DNA from: Winogradskyella sp.
Lineage (GTDB): Bacteria; Bacteroidota; Bacteroidia; Flavobacteriales; Flavobacteriaceae
Assembly: GCF_028282165.1 (NCBI RefSeq)
Contig: NZ_JANQIM010000043.1
Span: 1-64,000, forward strand
DNA length: 64,000 nucleotides
Direction of reading: 5' to 3'
Shown: positions 1 to 8,542 of the stretch, piece by piece
Position numbering within the stretch: the first letter of the stretch is position 1
How the letters are laid out: every line of letters begins with the position of its first letter
The notes under the pieces: model-generated
The model's input: the letters and a program-made list of their open reading frames with translations, nothing else
Told to the model about the DNA's origin: nothing
The model's database searches: none
Made by a program: the position numbers and the translations under genes

Positions 1-2
1 CA

Positions 3-134
3 GCAAGATACAGGCCTTGGAAGCTTTTATGGTATACGGAAAAACCAAGTCGCTCTGAAGCTCTATCGTTAGAAAAAAAACTGAAAAACCTTTCCAAAGA
101 TAGACTCATTGACTTTATAAAAAAATATTCTTAG
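3..134 (+). CDS. GIY-YIG nuclease family protein, C-terminal fragment
   Basis: Only the last 43 codons are in the window; the gene starts before position 1 and ends at the TAG at 132-134. The visible peptide has the pattern typical of the C-terminal part of short GIY-YIG endonuclease-fold proteins (UPF0213/YhbQ-like): an RYRPWKLLWYTEK strand, then an SEALSLEKKLKNL helix and a KDRLIDFIKKYS tail. The catalytic GIY and YIG strands lie outside the window. Such small proteins are common in Flavobacteriaceae and their function is mostly unknown. Assignment rests on recall of the family pattern, not on a search. Confidence 0.6.
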   Translation, partial: ARYRPWKLLWYTEKPSRSEALSLEKKLKNLSKDRLIDFIKKYS

Positions 135-144
135 GTCGTGGAAG

Positions 145-194
145 TCTTGACGTTTGCCCTGCAAAGTCAAGATGCTGACCGCAAGCGTCAGCAT
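145..194. repeat. Two consecutive hairpins after the GIY-YIG gene
   Basis: Positions 145-151 (TCTTGAC) pair with 166-172 (GTCAAGA), and inside them 153-157 (TTTGC) pairs with 161-165 (GCAAA). This gives a 12-bp stem with one bulged base and a 3-nt loop. Directly after, 172-179 (ATGCTGAC) pairs with 187-194 (GTCAGCAT) around a 7-nt loop. No T-run follows, so this is not a classical intrinsic terminator. It looks more like a REP-type palindromic element, although it could still protect the 3' end of the upstream transcript. Confidence 0.55.
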
Positions 195-351
195 TCGAAT
201 TAAGACCACTAGTGTCTTGATCTTCTCGTGCGCACATTCTTATAACCTATGCCCTATTTTGTTTATATTATATATTCTGAAAAATTCGACATGTTTTATT
301 AGCGTCAGCATTCTAGATAAGACCTCAAGCATCTTGATCTTCTCGTGTGCA
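184..351. repeat. Direct repeat pair (184-234 and 301-351) in a 361-bp noncoding gap
   Basis: A block of about 50 bp beginning AGCGTCAGCATTC and ending TCTTGATCTTCTCGTG occurs at 184-234 and again 117 bp later at 301-351, with several mismatches in the middle. The first copy also shares its start with the hairpin at 172-194. The whole gap 135-495 has no convincing gene: the 85-codon open frame at 154-411 runs through both repeats and has no recognisable protein features. Confidence 0.6.
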
Positions 352-431
352 ATTTACTCCGTATACTTTACAGTTTTTCTTCCAAAATCACTCAGAAATA
401 GCAGTTATTAACAGACCCTTTTTCATTAAAT

Positions 432-482
432 TTTGTTAATTACACGCTTTGTTTCAGTTAAAAGCTTATTTTTGTTTAAACA
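432..482 (+). promoter_or_regulatory. Putative promoter/operator region of the carH-crt operon
   Basis: A Bacteroidetes-type -7 element TATTTTTG (consensus TAnnTTTG) lies at 467-474. A TTTG at 448-451 sits 15 bases upstream, slightly short for a -33 element. The hexamer TTTGTT occurs three times (432, 448, 471), and a 10-bp palindrome TGTTTAAACA at 473-482 overlaps the -7 element. Repeated motifs overlapping a promoter would suit autoregulation by the MerR protein encoded just downstream. That is inference. Confidence 0.35.
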
Positions 483-495
483 TTTTTATTAAAAA

Positions 496-1404
496 ATGAA
501 CAATATTAAAAATCAGTTTAGTATTAAAGACCTAGAAAATCTCACTGGTATTAAGGCACATACCATAAGAATCTGGGAAAAACGCTATAACCTACTTCAA
601 CCCAAGCGTACAGATACTAACATAAGATATTATGATTTAGCAAGTTTTCAGAAACTACTCAATGTCAGCTACCTTAATAACAATGGCTACAAAATTTCTA
701 AAATAGCTACCATAGAAGAGCATAAAATTCCTATTTTGGTTAGAGAAATTGCGGCGCAAAGCAATATAGAGGATCATGCCATTAACGCCTTTAAGCTAGC
801 CATGCTCAATTTTGATCAGGTACTTTTCTATAATACCTATGAGTCCCTACTGCAAGAAAAAGAATTCTATGAGATTTTTTACGACATCTTCATTCCGCTT
901 TTAACGGAAATTGGATTGTTATGGCAAACAGACACCATTACTCCTGCACACGAACATTTTTTAACCTCATTGATTCGTCAAAAAATACTGATCAATATCG
1001 AAAAAGTGCAGTCTAGACAGGTAAACAATTCTAAAAAAACCTTTGTACTCTATTTACCTGAAAATGAAATCCACGAGCTGGGTCTTATGTTCATTAACCA
1101 TCAGTTGGTAAGTAGAGGGTATCAATCTATCTTTTTAGGTTTTAGTGTACCGTTAGAGAGCTTGACAGATTTAAAGGATTATTACGATGAAATTATCTAC
1201 ATATCTTACTTCACCGTGAAACCAGAAAAAGGTGAGATTAAGAAATATATGGAGAATTTTAATACACTCTTGCTCAACGGCAGCAATACGAAACTATGGA
1301 TTTTAGGTCAGATGCTGAACGCCTTAGACTTGGATAATTTACCCAAAGGCGTTTCGGCATTTAAGAGTATACAAGCCTTAATCGATAAAGTAGATAATCC
1401 ATAA
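496..1404 (+). CDS. CarH-like MerR-family, B12-binding photoreceptor repressor
   Basis: A 302-residue regulator with an N-terminal MerR winged helix (about residues 7-75, with the TIRIWEKRYNLLQPKR recognition region). A helical cap and a C-terminal cobalamin-binding Rossmann domain follow. The two diagnostic CarH motifs are intact: W143-x9-E153-H154 in the cap and E191-x-H193-x2-G196, where H193 would be the lower cobalt ligand. In CarH, adenosylcobalamin drives repressor tetramerisation in the dark, and light breaks the Co-C bond to release carotenoid genes. The residue after W143 is Q, whereas Thermus CarH has a His used as light-state upper ligand. The stop codon abuts the crtI ATG, so the gene is probably the first in the crtI-crtB-crtZ operon and represses itself. 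Light and B12 response is inferred from motifs and context. Confidence 0.85.
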   Translation: MNNIKNQFSIKDLENLTGIKAHTIRIWEKRYNLLQPKRTDTNIRYYDLASFQKLLNVSYLNNNGYKISKIATIEEHKIPILVREIAAQSNIEDHAINAFKLAMLNFDQVLFYNTYESLLQEKEFYEIFYDIFIPLLTEIGLLWQTDTITPAHEHFLTSLIRQKILINIEKVQSRQVNNSKKTFVLYLPENEIHELGLMFINHQLVSRGYQSIFLGFSVPLESLTDLKDYYDEIIYISYFTVKPEKGEIKKYMENFNTLLLNGSNTKLWILGQMLNALDLDNLPKGVSAFKSIQALIDKVDNP

Positions 1405-2859
1405 ATGCGTAAAACAATATCTATAATAGGCTCTGGATTTTCATCGCTATCGGCATCTTGCTATTTAGCAAAAGCCGGGCATAAGGTAGCTGTTTACGAA
1501 AAAAATGCTACCGTCGGCGGAAGAGCCAGACAACTCGTAAAAGATGGTTTCACCTTTGATATTGGACCAAGCTGGTACTGGATGCCAGACATCTTTGAAA
1601 AGTTTTTTAGCGATTTTGGTAAAAGTACAAGCGACTATTATCAACTCGATAAATTGAGTCCTGCTTACAAAATCTTCTTCTCGGATGAAGTAATTACCAT
1701 AGGTGACCATATGGATCAAATTTGTGAGGAATTTGAGCGTATAGAAACAGGAAGCTCTAAACCACTTCGCAAATTTATATCGCAAGCCCAAGAACACTAT
1801 GATATAGCCATCAATAAGGTTGTGCTAAAACCTGGCATCTCCCCTTTTGAATTGGTAACCAAAGATACCGTAACCAGAGTAGATCGCTTTTTTAAAACTA
1901 TTAGCTCAGAAGTGAGAAAGAATTTTAAGAACCCTAAGTTGATTTCTACACTAGAGTTTCCGGTACTGTTTTTAGGCGCAAAACCAAGTCAAACACCATC
2001 GTTTTATAGTTTTATGAACTTTGCTGATTTTGGTTTAGGCACATGGCACCCAAAAGGTGGTATGTACCAGATTATAAAGGCTATGAAAAGCTTAGCTGAG
2101 AGTTTAGGTGTGGATATTAACACCAATAGCAATGTGGAAAAGATCAATGTTGAAAACGGAAAAACCGTTGGGATTACGGTTAATGGAAAGACTATAGCTT
2201 CAGATATTGTACTTAGTGGTGCAGATTATCACCATTCTGAAACCTTACTAGATCAAAATTACAGACAATATTCAGAGTCGTATTGGAACAAACGTACCTT
2301 TGCACCATCATCGCTTCTCTTCTATGTCGGCTTTAATAAAAAGCTTAACGCGATAGAACATCATAACTTATTCTTCGACACAAATTTCGAAAATCACGCC
2401 GAAGAGATTTATGATGACCCTAAATGGCCTAAAAACCCATTATTTTACGTTAACTTTCCTTCAGTAACGGACAAGAGTATGGCTCCGGAAGGTTGCGAAA
2501 CCGGGTTTTTCTTGATTCCTATCGCACCAGGATTGGAAGATACGCCAGAGTTAAGGCAACAATATTTTGATATTATCATTAATCGTTTTGAAAACTTAAC
2601 CAATCAAGATGTACAAAACCATATTCTTTTTAAAGAATCATTTTGTGTCAATGATTTTGTTAGTGAGTACAATTCGTATAAAGGTAATGCCTATGGAATG
2701 GCCAATACGCTAAAACAAACGGCTTTCCTTAGACCAAAACTAAAAAGTAAAAAAGTCGATGGACTTTACTTTACAGGACAGCTCACTGTTCCCGGCCCAG
2801 GTGTTCCACCATCCTTAATATCAGGAAAGCTGGCAGCTGACCTCATCAACAGAAATTAA
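1405..2859 (+). CDS. crtI: Phytoene desaturase (CrtI)
   Basis: A 484-residue FAD-dependent desaturase of the CrtI/CrtD/CrtO family, which introduces successive double bases' worth of desaturation into phytoene to yield lycopene at the membrane. The N-terminus has the dinucleotide-binding fingerprint IIGSGFSSLSA followed by VYEKNATVGGRA. The C-terminus has the bacterial-type phytoene dehydrogenase signature region GLYFTGQLTVPGPGVPPSLISG. Its ATG follows the regulator stop with no spacer, and crtB begins 27 bp downstream. I call it crtI rather than crtD because it is paired with crtB; the second family member at 18826-20307 is paired with cruF and crtY. Length is normal for the family. Confidence 0.9.
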   Translation: MRKTISIIGSGFSSLSASCYLAKAGHKVAVYEKNATVGGRARQLVKDGFTFDIGPSWYWMPDIFEKFFSDFGKSTSDYYQLDKLSPAYKIFFSDEVITIGDHMDQICEEFERIETGSSKPLRKFISQAQEHYDIAINKVVLKPGISPFELVTKDTVTRVDRFFKTISSEVRKNFKNPKLISTLEFPVLFLGAKPSQTPSFYSFMNFADFGLGTWHPKGGMYQIIKAMKSLAESLGVDINTNSNVEKINVENGKTVGITVNGKTIASDIVLSGADYHHSETLLDQNYRQYSESYWNKRTFAPSSLLFYVGFNKKLNAIEHHNLFFDTNFENHAEEIYDDPKWPKNPLFYVNFPSVTDKSMAPEGCETGFFLIPIAPGLEDTPELRQQYFDIIINRFENLTNQDVQNHILFKESFCVNDFVSEYNSYKGNAYGMANTLKQTAFLRPKLKSKKVDGLYFTGQLTVPGPGVPPSLISGKLAADLINRN

Positions 2860-2886
2860 ATTGCTAAGAAAAATATACCGATTATC

Positions 2887-3726
2887 ATGAAATCAATTTT
2901 CGACAACGTCTCCAAAGAATGTAGTAAGCTTGTTACCAATGCCTACAGCACATCATTTTCTATGGCGACCAAAATGTTATCAGAAAGCATAAGACAAGAC
3001 ATCTACAACATCTATGGTTTTGTGAGGTTTGCAGATGAAATTGTCGACACCTTTCATGATTACGATAAAGAAAAACTTTTCAGGAATTTTGAAACTGAAT
3101 TGGAAAATGCTTTGAAAGATAAAATTAGTTTGAATCCTATTCTAAATTCATTTCAGGAAACTTATCATAAATATGGTATAGACAAGCATCTGGTCGATGC
3201 TTTTATGAACAGTATGCGTTTAGACTTGTTTAAAAAGGATTATCTCACGGAAGAAGAGTACAAAAACTACATTTATGGCTCTGCGGATGTTGTAGGTCTT
3301 ATGTGCCTAAAAGTTTTTGTAAAGGGCGATCAAGAAAAATATGAAGATCTAAAGGATTCAGCAATGAGCTTGGGTTCTGCCTTTCAGAAAGTGAATTTTT
3401 TACGTGATTTAAAAGCCGATTTTGAGGATTTGAGCAGAACATATTTTCCAAACACAGACCTCAACCACCTAGACGAAGTTTCTAAACAAGCCATTATCAA
3501 AGATATAGAAAAGGATTTCTCTGAAGGACTTAAAGGCATTAAACGATTACCACTTGAGGCACGCTTTGGCGTATTTATGGCGTACCGTTATTATAACAAA
3601 CTGCTTCAAAAGCTTAAGAACACACCAGCGTTAGAAATAAAATCGGCAAGAATTAGAGTTCCAAATTATAAAAAGATTGAACTACTAACACGCAGTTATG
3701 TAAAATATCAATTAAATTTGCTTTAA
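2887..3726 (+). CDS. crtB: Phytoene synthase (CrtB)
   Basis: A 279-residue squalene/phytoene synthase family protein that condenses two geranylgeranyl diphosphates to phytoene. The first aspartate-rich motif reads DEIVD (about residues 51-55, within GFVRFADEIVDTF). The second reads FQKVNFLRDLKADF, matching the QxxNxxRDxxxD pattern of the family. A Tyr-Phe-Pro turn (RTYFP) follows, as expected. It lies between crtI and crtZ in the same orientation with short spacers, consistent with one operon. No GGPP synthase (CrtE) is visible in the window, so the substrate must come from elsewhere in the genome. Confidence 0.9.
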   Translation: MKSIFDNVSKECSKLVTNAYSTSFSMATKMLSESIRQDIYNIYGFVRFADEIVDTFHDYDKEKLFRNFETELENALKDKISLNPILNSFQETYHKYGIDKHLVDAFMNSMRLDLFKKDYLTEEEYKNYIYGSADVVGLMCLKVFVKGDQEKYEDLKDSAMSLGSAFQKVNFLRDLKADFEDLSRTYFPNTDLNHLDEVSKQAIIKDIEKDFSEGLKGIKRLPLEARFGVFMAYRYYNKLLQKLKNTPALEIKSARIRVPNYKKIELLTRSYVKYQLNLL

Positions 3727-3741
3727 CTTAAAATCACAGGT

Positions 3742-4188
3742 TTGCAAACGTTTTTTTGGATATTAATTTTCTTCGGAACTTTCTTAATTATGGAGTTTAA
3801 TGCGTGGTTTACCCATAAGTATATTATGCACGGTTTTCTCTGGAGTTTGCATAAAGACCATCACCACAAAGACCACGATAGCTGGTTTGAGCGCAATGAT
3901 GCCTTTTTTATTTTTTATGCTGTAGTCAGCATGACCTGCTTTTACCTTTGGGGCGAACAAAATGTATGGTACTGCTTGCCTATAGGCATAGGTATTATGG
4001 CCTACGGTTTAGCCTACTTTATTGTGCACGATATCTTTATTCACCAACGTTTTAAATGGCTTCGTAATATTGATAATAAATATGCTCGTGGCGTAAGACG
4101 TGCCCACAAGATACATCATAAGCATTTGGGTAAAAAAGATGGCGAAAACTTCGGAATGCTCATTGTTCCTTTTAAGTATTTTAAATAA
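3742..4188 (+). CDS. crtZ: Beta-carotene 3-hydroxylase (CrtZ)
   Basis: A 148-residue membrane di-iron hydroxylase of the fatty acid hydroxylase superfamily that adds 3-OH groups to beta-ionone rings. All four histidine clusters are present: HKYIMH, HKDHHH, HDIFIH and HKIHH. There are about four hydrophobic segments. The start used is TTG at 3742, only 15 bp after crtB, because the next ATG (3790) would remove most of the first membrane helix. Last gene of the carH-crtI-crtB-crtZ set. With CrtY it would give zeaxanthin; on a monocyclic carotenoid it would hydroxylate the single ring. Confidence 0.88.
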   Translation: MQTFFWILIFFGTFLIMEFNAWFTHKYIMHGFLWSLHKDHHHKDHDSWFERNDAFFIFYAVVSMTCFYLWGEQNVWYCLPIGIGIMAYGLAYFIVHDIFIHQRFKWLRNIDNKYARGVRRAHKIHHKHLGKKDGENFGMLIVPFKYFK

Positions 4189-4235
4189 ATCACTATAGAT
4201 TTGAAATCCATAGTTTTAATCAACGAATGAAATTC

Positions 4236-4420
4236 ATTTTGTTGTATTCAAGTTATTCCGCCAGAGCTGAATTCTTAGCGAAATCGAAGGGAAAGTGACA
4301 AGAAACCGCAAGGTTAAGCGAAGCTAAATCTCATAATCTTGTGGGTTCATAATGAGATTTCTCTCTTTAGCCTGTCTTGAGCGACAGTCGAAAGATTCGA
4401 AATGACAAATACTCTTAAAA
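4236..4420. repeat. Dispersed REP-like intergenic repeat
   Basis: Most of the gap between crtZ and the thioredoxin gene is a degenerate noncoding element. It contains fragments such as GCGAAATCGAAGGGAAAGTGAC, AGATTTCTCTC, and CTTGAGCGACAGTCGAAAG ending in GAAATGAC. These resemble the arms of the palindromes at 21147-21276 and 21385-21454, which share the GAGCG...AGTCGA...ATGAC theme. It lies between two convergent transcription units. No open frame of note is present. Boundaries are approximate. Confidence 0.4.
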
Positions 4421-4483
4421 GGTATATAAACTAAAGTCGCTGCAATAAAATCACAAAGTTTTAACCTTAATATAGATTATGAA

Positions 4484-5053
4484 TTATTCAGAAAGCATTT
4501 GATCTAATTGCCCTCTAACGGTTTCACTATTCCAATCAACGGCACCAGATTCGTCAACCACAATCTCACCTCTTTTGTTGATAATAAAAGTTCTGGGAAT
4601 AGATCTAAATGCCAATGCTTCTGGTATATTGCTCATGGGATTGAAAACTTCAAAACTATAATTCTCTTTGTTCTTAAAGTTTTCTACAGTTTTAAAATCA
4701 TCGCTGGTAACGAATAAGAATTTTACCTTATCGTTGTAATCATTGTATAATGCCTGAAGACTGGGCATTTCTGCGATGCAAGGTGGACACCATGTCGCCC
4801 AAAAATTCACAAATACAACTTTACCTTGAGTAGCTTTAAAATCGAGTAAAGCATTATTGACATCGGATTGTAATTTCCAATCGCTGTAAGATACAATAAC
4901 CCTATCTGCTTCATCAATAACCGAAGATTGGTTGATATAGCTCAACCCCTTATGCAATACTATCTGTAAAGGCTGTCTTGTTTGTGGTATAATAAGAATA
5001 GCGATTATGATCAAAAAAATGATATTGCGCTTAGTGAAATTAGCTTTCATCAA
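4484..5053 (-). CDS. TlpA-like periplasmic thioredoxin-fold protein
   Basis: A 189-residue TlpA/ResA/DsbE-type disulfide reductase. One N-terminal membrane anchor spans about residues 9-24 (IIFLIIIAILIIPQ). A periplasmic thioredoxin domain follows with the redox motif FWATWCPPC in the usual position after the first strand, and the cis-Pro region reads SIPRTFII. It probably reduces or resolves disulfides in envelope proteins or cytochrome maturation; the substrate cannot be told from sequence. It starts 7 bp after the stop of the Crp/Fnr gene, so the two are probably co-transcribed. Start could also be the second Met. Confidence 0.85.
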   Translation of the reverse strand: MMKANFTKRNIIFLIIIAILIIPQTRQPLQIVLHKGLSYINQSSVIDEADRVIVSYSDWKLQSDVNNALLDFKATQGKVVFVNFWATWCPPCIAEMPSLQALYNDYNDKVKFLFVTSDDFKTVENFKNKENYSFEVFNPMSNIPEALAFRSIPRTFIINKRGEIVVDESGAVDWNSETVRGQLDQMLSE

Positions 5054-5060
5054 TTGTGGT

Positions 5061-5732
5061 TTAAGCCGAAGTATTATAAATTCTAATCTGTCTTCTATTA
5101 AAGTCTATAATATCATCTTCTTTTAGTTCGTTCATAAGAATATTCAATGTCGGGCGCGAAATGCCAATCAAAGACGCGATATCTTTTTGTGTGTAAGGGT
5201 GATTTATGATCTGGTCACCTGTTTTTTCGCAATTATACCCATAATCTGTACAAAGTTCGTCTAAAAATTCGACTAATCTTGTTTTAGAGTCTTTAAAAAG
5301 TAACAACTGTAAGCGTCGTTCCAGTTTCTTAAACTTGTAACCAATAAATTTATAAATTCTAAAACTGAAGGTTTGGTTATCCCGCATTAAATCGTGCATC
5401 GTTTCTACACCTACGGGACAAATGGAAGTTTGGTTGTCTAACGATTGTGCAAACTCTTCGCGTATTCTCTCACCTAATATCGCCTTCTCGCCAAACAGTT
5501 CACCTTTAGTTAAAATAGCTTTTACCACTTCATCGCCACTCTCACTGTAATAGCCAATTTTTACTTTTCCTTTTTCAATTAAATAAACTTTGTTAGAAGA
5601 ATCATTTTCAAAATAGATATAATCTTCTTTGCGGTAATGATCAAAGGTATGTGCTTGTTTGTAAGCCTTAAACTTATGAGGGCACAATAGCTTAAATAGA
5701 TTTACATCCTCAAAAAACCAAAATGACTTCAT
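5061..5732 (-). CDS. Crp/Fnr-family transcriptional regulator
   Basis: A 223-residue regulator with an N-terminal cyclic-nucleotide-binding beta-roll (about residues 25-120: KVYLIEKGKVKIGYYSESGDE and GELFGEKAILGE). A dimerisation helix follows, then a C-terminal winged helix with recognition segment YTQKDIASLIGISRPTLNILMNEL (about 178-202). No clustered Fnr-type cysteines are present, so an iron-sulfur oxygen sensor is unlikely. It appears to be the first gene of a two-gene unit with the TlpA protein, which hints at a redox or envelope-stress regulon; the effector is unknown. Confidence 0.85.
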   Translation of the reverse strand: MKSFWFFEDVNLFKLLCPHKFKAYKQAHTFDHYRKEDYIYFENDSSNKVYLIEKGKVKIGYYSESGDEVVKAILTKGELFGEKAILGERIREEFAQSLDNQTSICPVGVETMHDLMRDNQTFSFRIYKFIGYKFKKLERRLQLLLFKDSKTRLVEFLDELCTDYGYNCEKTGDQIINHPYTQKDIASLIGISRPTLNILMNELKEDDIIDFNRRQIRIYNTSA

Positions 5733-5809
5733 GATATAGGTAATAGAATGTTGATTGTGTATAACACTAATGTCGCTATTGAATAGAAAAACTTACAGAA
5801 AAGTTAAAA

Positions 5810-5837
5810 AAAACTCTCAGTGGTTGCTGAGAGTTTT
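5810..5837 (-). terminator. Intrinsic terminator of the aconitase gene
   Basis: Perfect 11-bp arms AAAACTCTCAG (5810-5820) and CTGAGAGTTTT (5827-5837) surround a 6-nt loop. Read on the minus strand the stem is followed by a T-run (complement of the A-run at 5806-5812). It lies 28 bp past the aconitase stop, so it should end that transcript before the crp-tlpA unit. Confidence 0.85.
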
Positions 5838-5864
5838 AAAAAGTATGATAAGATTACTTAAGTA

Positions 5865-8132
5865 TTAAGCATTCTGTTTCTTGATTAAATTAAGTGCTGA
5901 CCCTTCTTTATACCATTCAATCTGCGAGTCATTATAGGTATGGTTTACAGCAATCGTATCTTTTGATCCGTCTGCATGGACAACCTCGATATGTAATGGT
6001 TTACCTGGTGCAAATTCATTTAAATCCAAGAAGTTGAAGGTATCGTCTTCCTGTATTAAATCGTAATCAGCCTCATTAGCAAACGTAAGCCCCAACATAC
6101 CTTGTTTTTTAAGGTTAGTTTCATGGATACGTGCAAAGGATTTTACAATTACGGCAGCAACACCCAAATGCCTTGGTTGCATTGCAGCATGCTCTCTCGA
6201 TGAACCTTCTCCATAATTATGATCGCCTACCACGACTGACCAAATGCCATTTTTCTTATACTCACGCTGTGTGTCTGGTACGCCGCCATACTCACTTGTA
6301 AGCTGGTTCTTAACAAAATTGGTCTGTTTGTTATATGCATTTACCGCACCAATTAAAGTATTGTTGGCTATATTGTCTAAATGTCCTCTAAAACGCAACC
6401 AAGGGCCAGCCATAGAAATATGATCTGTAGTACATTTACCATAAGCTTTGATTAAAAGCTTAGCACCTGTAATAGAATCGCCAATAGGCTCAAACGGTGT
6501 CAATAATTGTAAGCGCTCAGAATTAGGATTTACGGTGACTTCTACGCCGCTTCCATCTGCAACAGGCTCTAAATAACCATTTTCCTTGACATCAAAACCT
6601 TTTGGTGGTAATTCCCATCCTGTTGGCTCATCTAACATCACTTCCTCTCCATCTTCATTAATCAATGTATCTGTCATTGGATTAAAATCTAAACGTCCTG
6701 CAATAGCAATGGCCGCTGTAATTTCTGGTGAGGCCACAAATGCATGTGTGTTAGGATTACCATCAGCACGCTTAGCAAAGTTTCTATTAAACGAGTGTAC
6801 AATACTATTTTTTGGTGCATTCTTTGGATCACTGTAACGTGCCCATTGCCCAATACATGGACCACAGGCGTTGGTAAATATTGTAGCATCTAATTTTTCA
6901 AACACTTGTAAGATACCATCGCGTTCCGCAGTATAACGTACTTGCTCTGAACCTGGATTAATACCAAACTCCGCCTTGGTTTTTAGGCCTTTATCCAATG
7001 CTTGTTGTGCTATTGAAGATGCTCTCGATAAATCTTCATAAGAGGAGTTGGTACAAGATCCTATTAATCCCCATTCTACTTGCATTGGCCATTCGTTTTC
7101 TTTGGCCTTATCGGTCATTTCCCTACCTACTGTAGTCGATAGATCTGGAGTAAAAGGTCCGTTTAGTAATGGCCCTAATTCAGAAAGGTTAATATCGATC
7201 ACCTGATCAAAATATTGTTCAGGGTTTTCATAGACGTCAGTATCTGCCGTAAGGTATTCTCTTATTTTATTGGCTTCATCTGCAACATCTGCTCTGTCTG
7301 TAGCTCTTAAATAGCGCTCCATAGAATCATCATATCCAAAAGTAGATGTTGTAGCGCCGATTTCTGCTCCCATATTACAGATGGTTCCTTTTCCTGTACA
7401 TGACATTGACAAGGCACCTGGACCAAAGTACTCTACAATAGATCCTGTTCCACCTTTAACGGTAAGTATCTCAGCAACTTTAAGGATAACGTCTTTAGGT
7501 GCTGTCCATCCAGAAAGTTTTCCTGTTAATCTTACACCTATAAGTTTCGGAAACTTAAGTTCCCAAGGCATTCCCGCCATAACGTCTACCGCATCAGCAC
7601 CACCAACACCAATGGCAACCATACCCAATCCACCTGCATTTACTGTATGCGAATCCGTACCGATCATCATCCCACCTGGGAATGCATAGTTTTCTAATAC
7701 TACTTGATGAATAATACCTGCGCCTGGTTTCCAAAATCCAATACCGTATTTATTGGATACGGATTCTAAAAAATTGAAAACTTCACTACTCGTATCATTG
7801 GCATGTTTTAAGTCTACTTCTGCTCCACTTTTTGCCTGAATCAAATGATCGCAATGCACTGTTGTTGGCACGGCTACCTTAGCCTTACCAGCTTGCATAA
7901 ATTGTAATAATGCCATCTGTGCTGTGGCATCCTGGCACGCTACTCTATCTGGCGCAAAATCAACGTAATCCTTACCTCTAATGAATGATTGCGTCGGTTT
8001 ACCATCCCACAAATGGGCATATAATATTTTTTCTGAAAGTGTTAATGGTTTACCAACAATTTCTCTGGCAGCATCAACGCGCTCAGCGATGTTAGCATAA
8101 ACCTTTTTAATCATGTCAATGTCAAAAGCCAT
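5865..8132 (-). CDS. acn: Aconitate hydratase, mitochondrial-type
   Basis: A 755-residue aconitase, which interconverts citrate and isocitrate in the TCA cycle. The three [4Fe-4S] ligands are visible: C360 in [12 protein letters not shown], then C423 and C426 in ACGPCIGQW. The C-terminal swivel domain has the substrate-binding [10 protein letters not shown] segment. Length and domain order (three Fe-S domains, linker, swivel) match the mitochondrial/Bacteroidetes aconitase rather than E. coli AcnA (about 890 residues) or AcnB. Monocistronic by context: its own terminator lies downstream and a long AT-rich leader upstream. Confidence 0.95.
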   Translation of the reverse strand: MAFDIDMIKKVYANIAERVDAAREIVGKPLTLSEKILYAHLWDGKPTQSFIRGKDYVDFAPDRVACQDATAQMALLQFMQAGKAKVAVPTTVHCDHLIQAKSGAEVDLKHANDTSSEVFNFLESVSNKYGIGFWKPGAGIIHQVVLENYAFPGGMMIGTDSHTVNAGGLGMVAIGVGGADAVDVMAGMPWELKFPKLIGVRLTGKLSGWTAPKDVILKVAEILTVKGGTGSIVEYFGPGALSMSCTGKGTICNMGAEIGATTSTFGYDDSMERYLRATDRADVADEANKIREYLTADTDVYENPEQYFDQVIDINLSELGPLLNGPFTPDLSTTVGREMTDKAKENEWPMQVEWGLIGSCTNSSYEDLSRASSIAQQALDKGLKTKAEFGINPGSEQVRYTAERDGILQVFEKLDATIFTNACGPCIGQWARYSDPKNAPKNSIVHSFNRNFAKRADGNPNTHAFVASPEITAAIAIAGRLDFNPMTDTLINEDGEEVMLDEPTGWELPPKGFDVKENGYLEPVADGSGVEVTVNPNSERLQLLTPFEPIGDSITGAKLLIKAYGKCTTDHISMAGPWLRFRGHLDNIANNTLIGAVNAYNKQTNFVKNQLTSEYGGVPDTQREYKKNGIWSVVVGDHNYGEGSSREHAAMQPRHLGVAAVIVKSFARIHETNLKKQGMLGLTFANEADYDLIQEDDTFNFLDLNEFAPGKPLHIEVVHADGSKDTIAVNHTYNDSQIEWYKEGSALNLIKKQNA

Positions 8133-8542
8133 AAAGTATATTTAAAGGTTGATAATTATGTTTTTTAAGTCGCACAAAATTACGAATTCTTAAGGATTTT
8201 TAAAAATATGTAACAAAATCGCAATTTCTTTACATTTAAATCATAAATTTTAGTTTTTTTTAATTATTAATTTAAAAATTAACAATTAAAATGATTAAAT
8301 ATCAATAATTTAACAATTTATCTTATTTAGAATGATTATGTATTTCTATTAATTCTTTTTATATCTGCATTTACACCAAATATAATTTTTGAAGATCGAT
8401 ACTAATTTTAACGTTTTATTTGTAACAAAGCCATTCTTTTTTCTTCTAACTGCTATATTAATCGAACAATCAAAAACTCAAATTATTCCGATAGTCATCG
8501 GAGTATTACAAGAAAACGAATTTTAAATCTTAAATCATTAAA
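8133..8542. other. AT-rich divergent intergenic region between acn and the S9 peptidase
   Basis: A 410-bp noncoding gap of very low GC between two divergent genes. On the minus strand a -7-like element TAATTTTG (complement at 8175-8182) matches TAnnTTTG and would place the acn start site about 35 bp upstream of its ATG, but no good -33 TTG lies at the right distance. I could not identify a clear element for the peptidase gene. No open frame or RNA gene is apparent. Confidence 0.4.

Noticed and set aside
145..172. Intrinsic terminator of the GIY-YIG gene
   Set aside because: Strong stem but no T-run after it; classed as a palindromic repeat.
154..411. 85-codon open frame after the GIY-YIG gene
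   Set aside because: It runs across hairpins and a direct repeat, has no domain or signal features, and composition is that of intergenic DNA.
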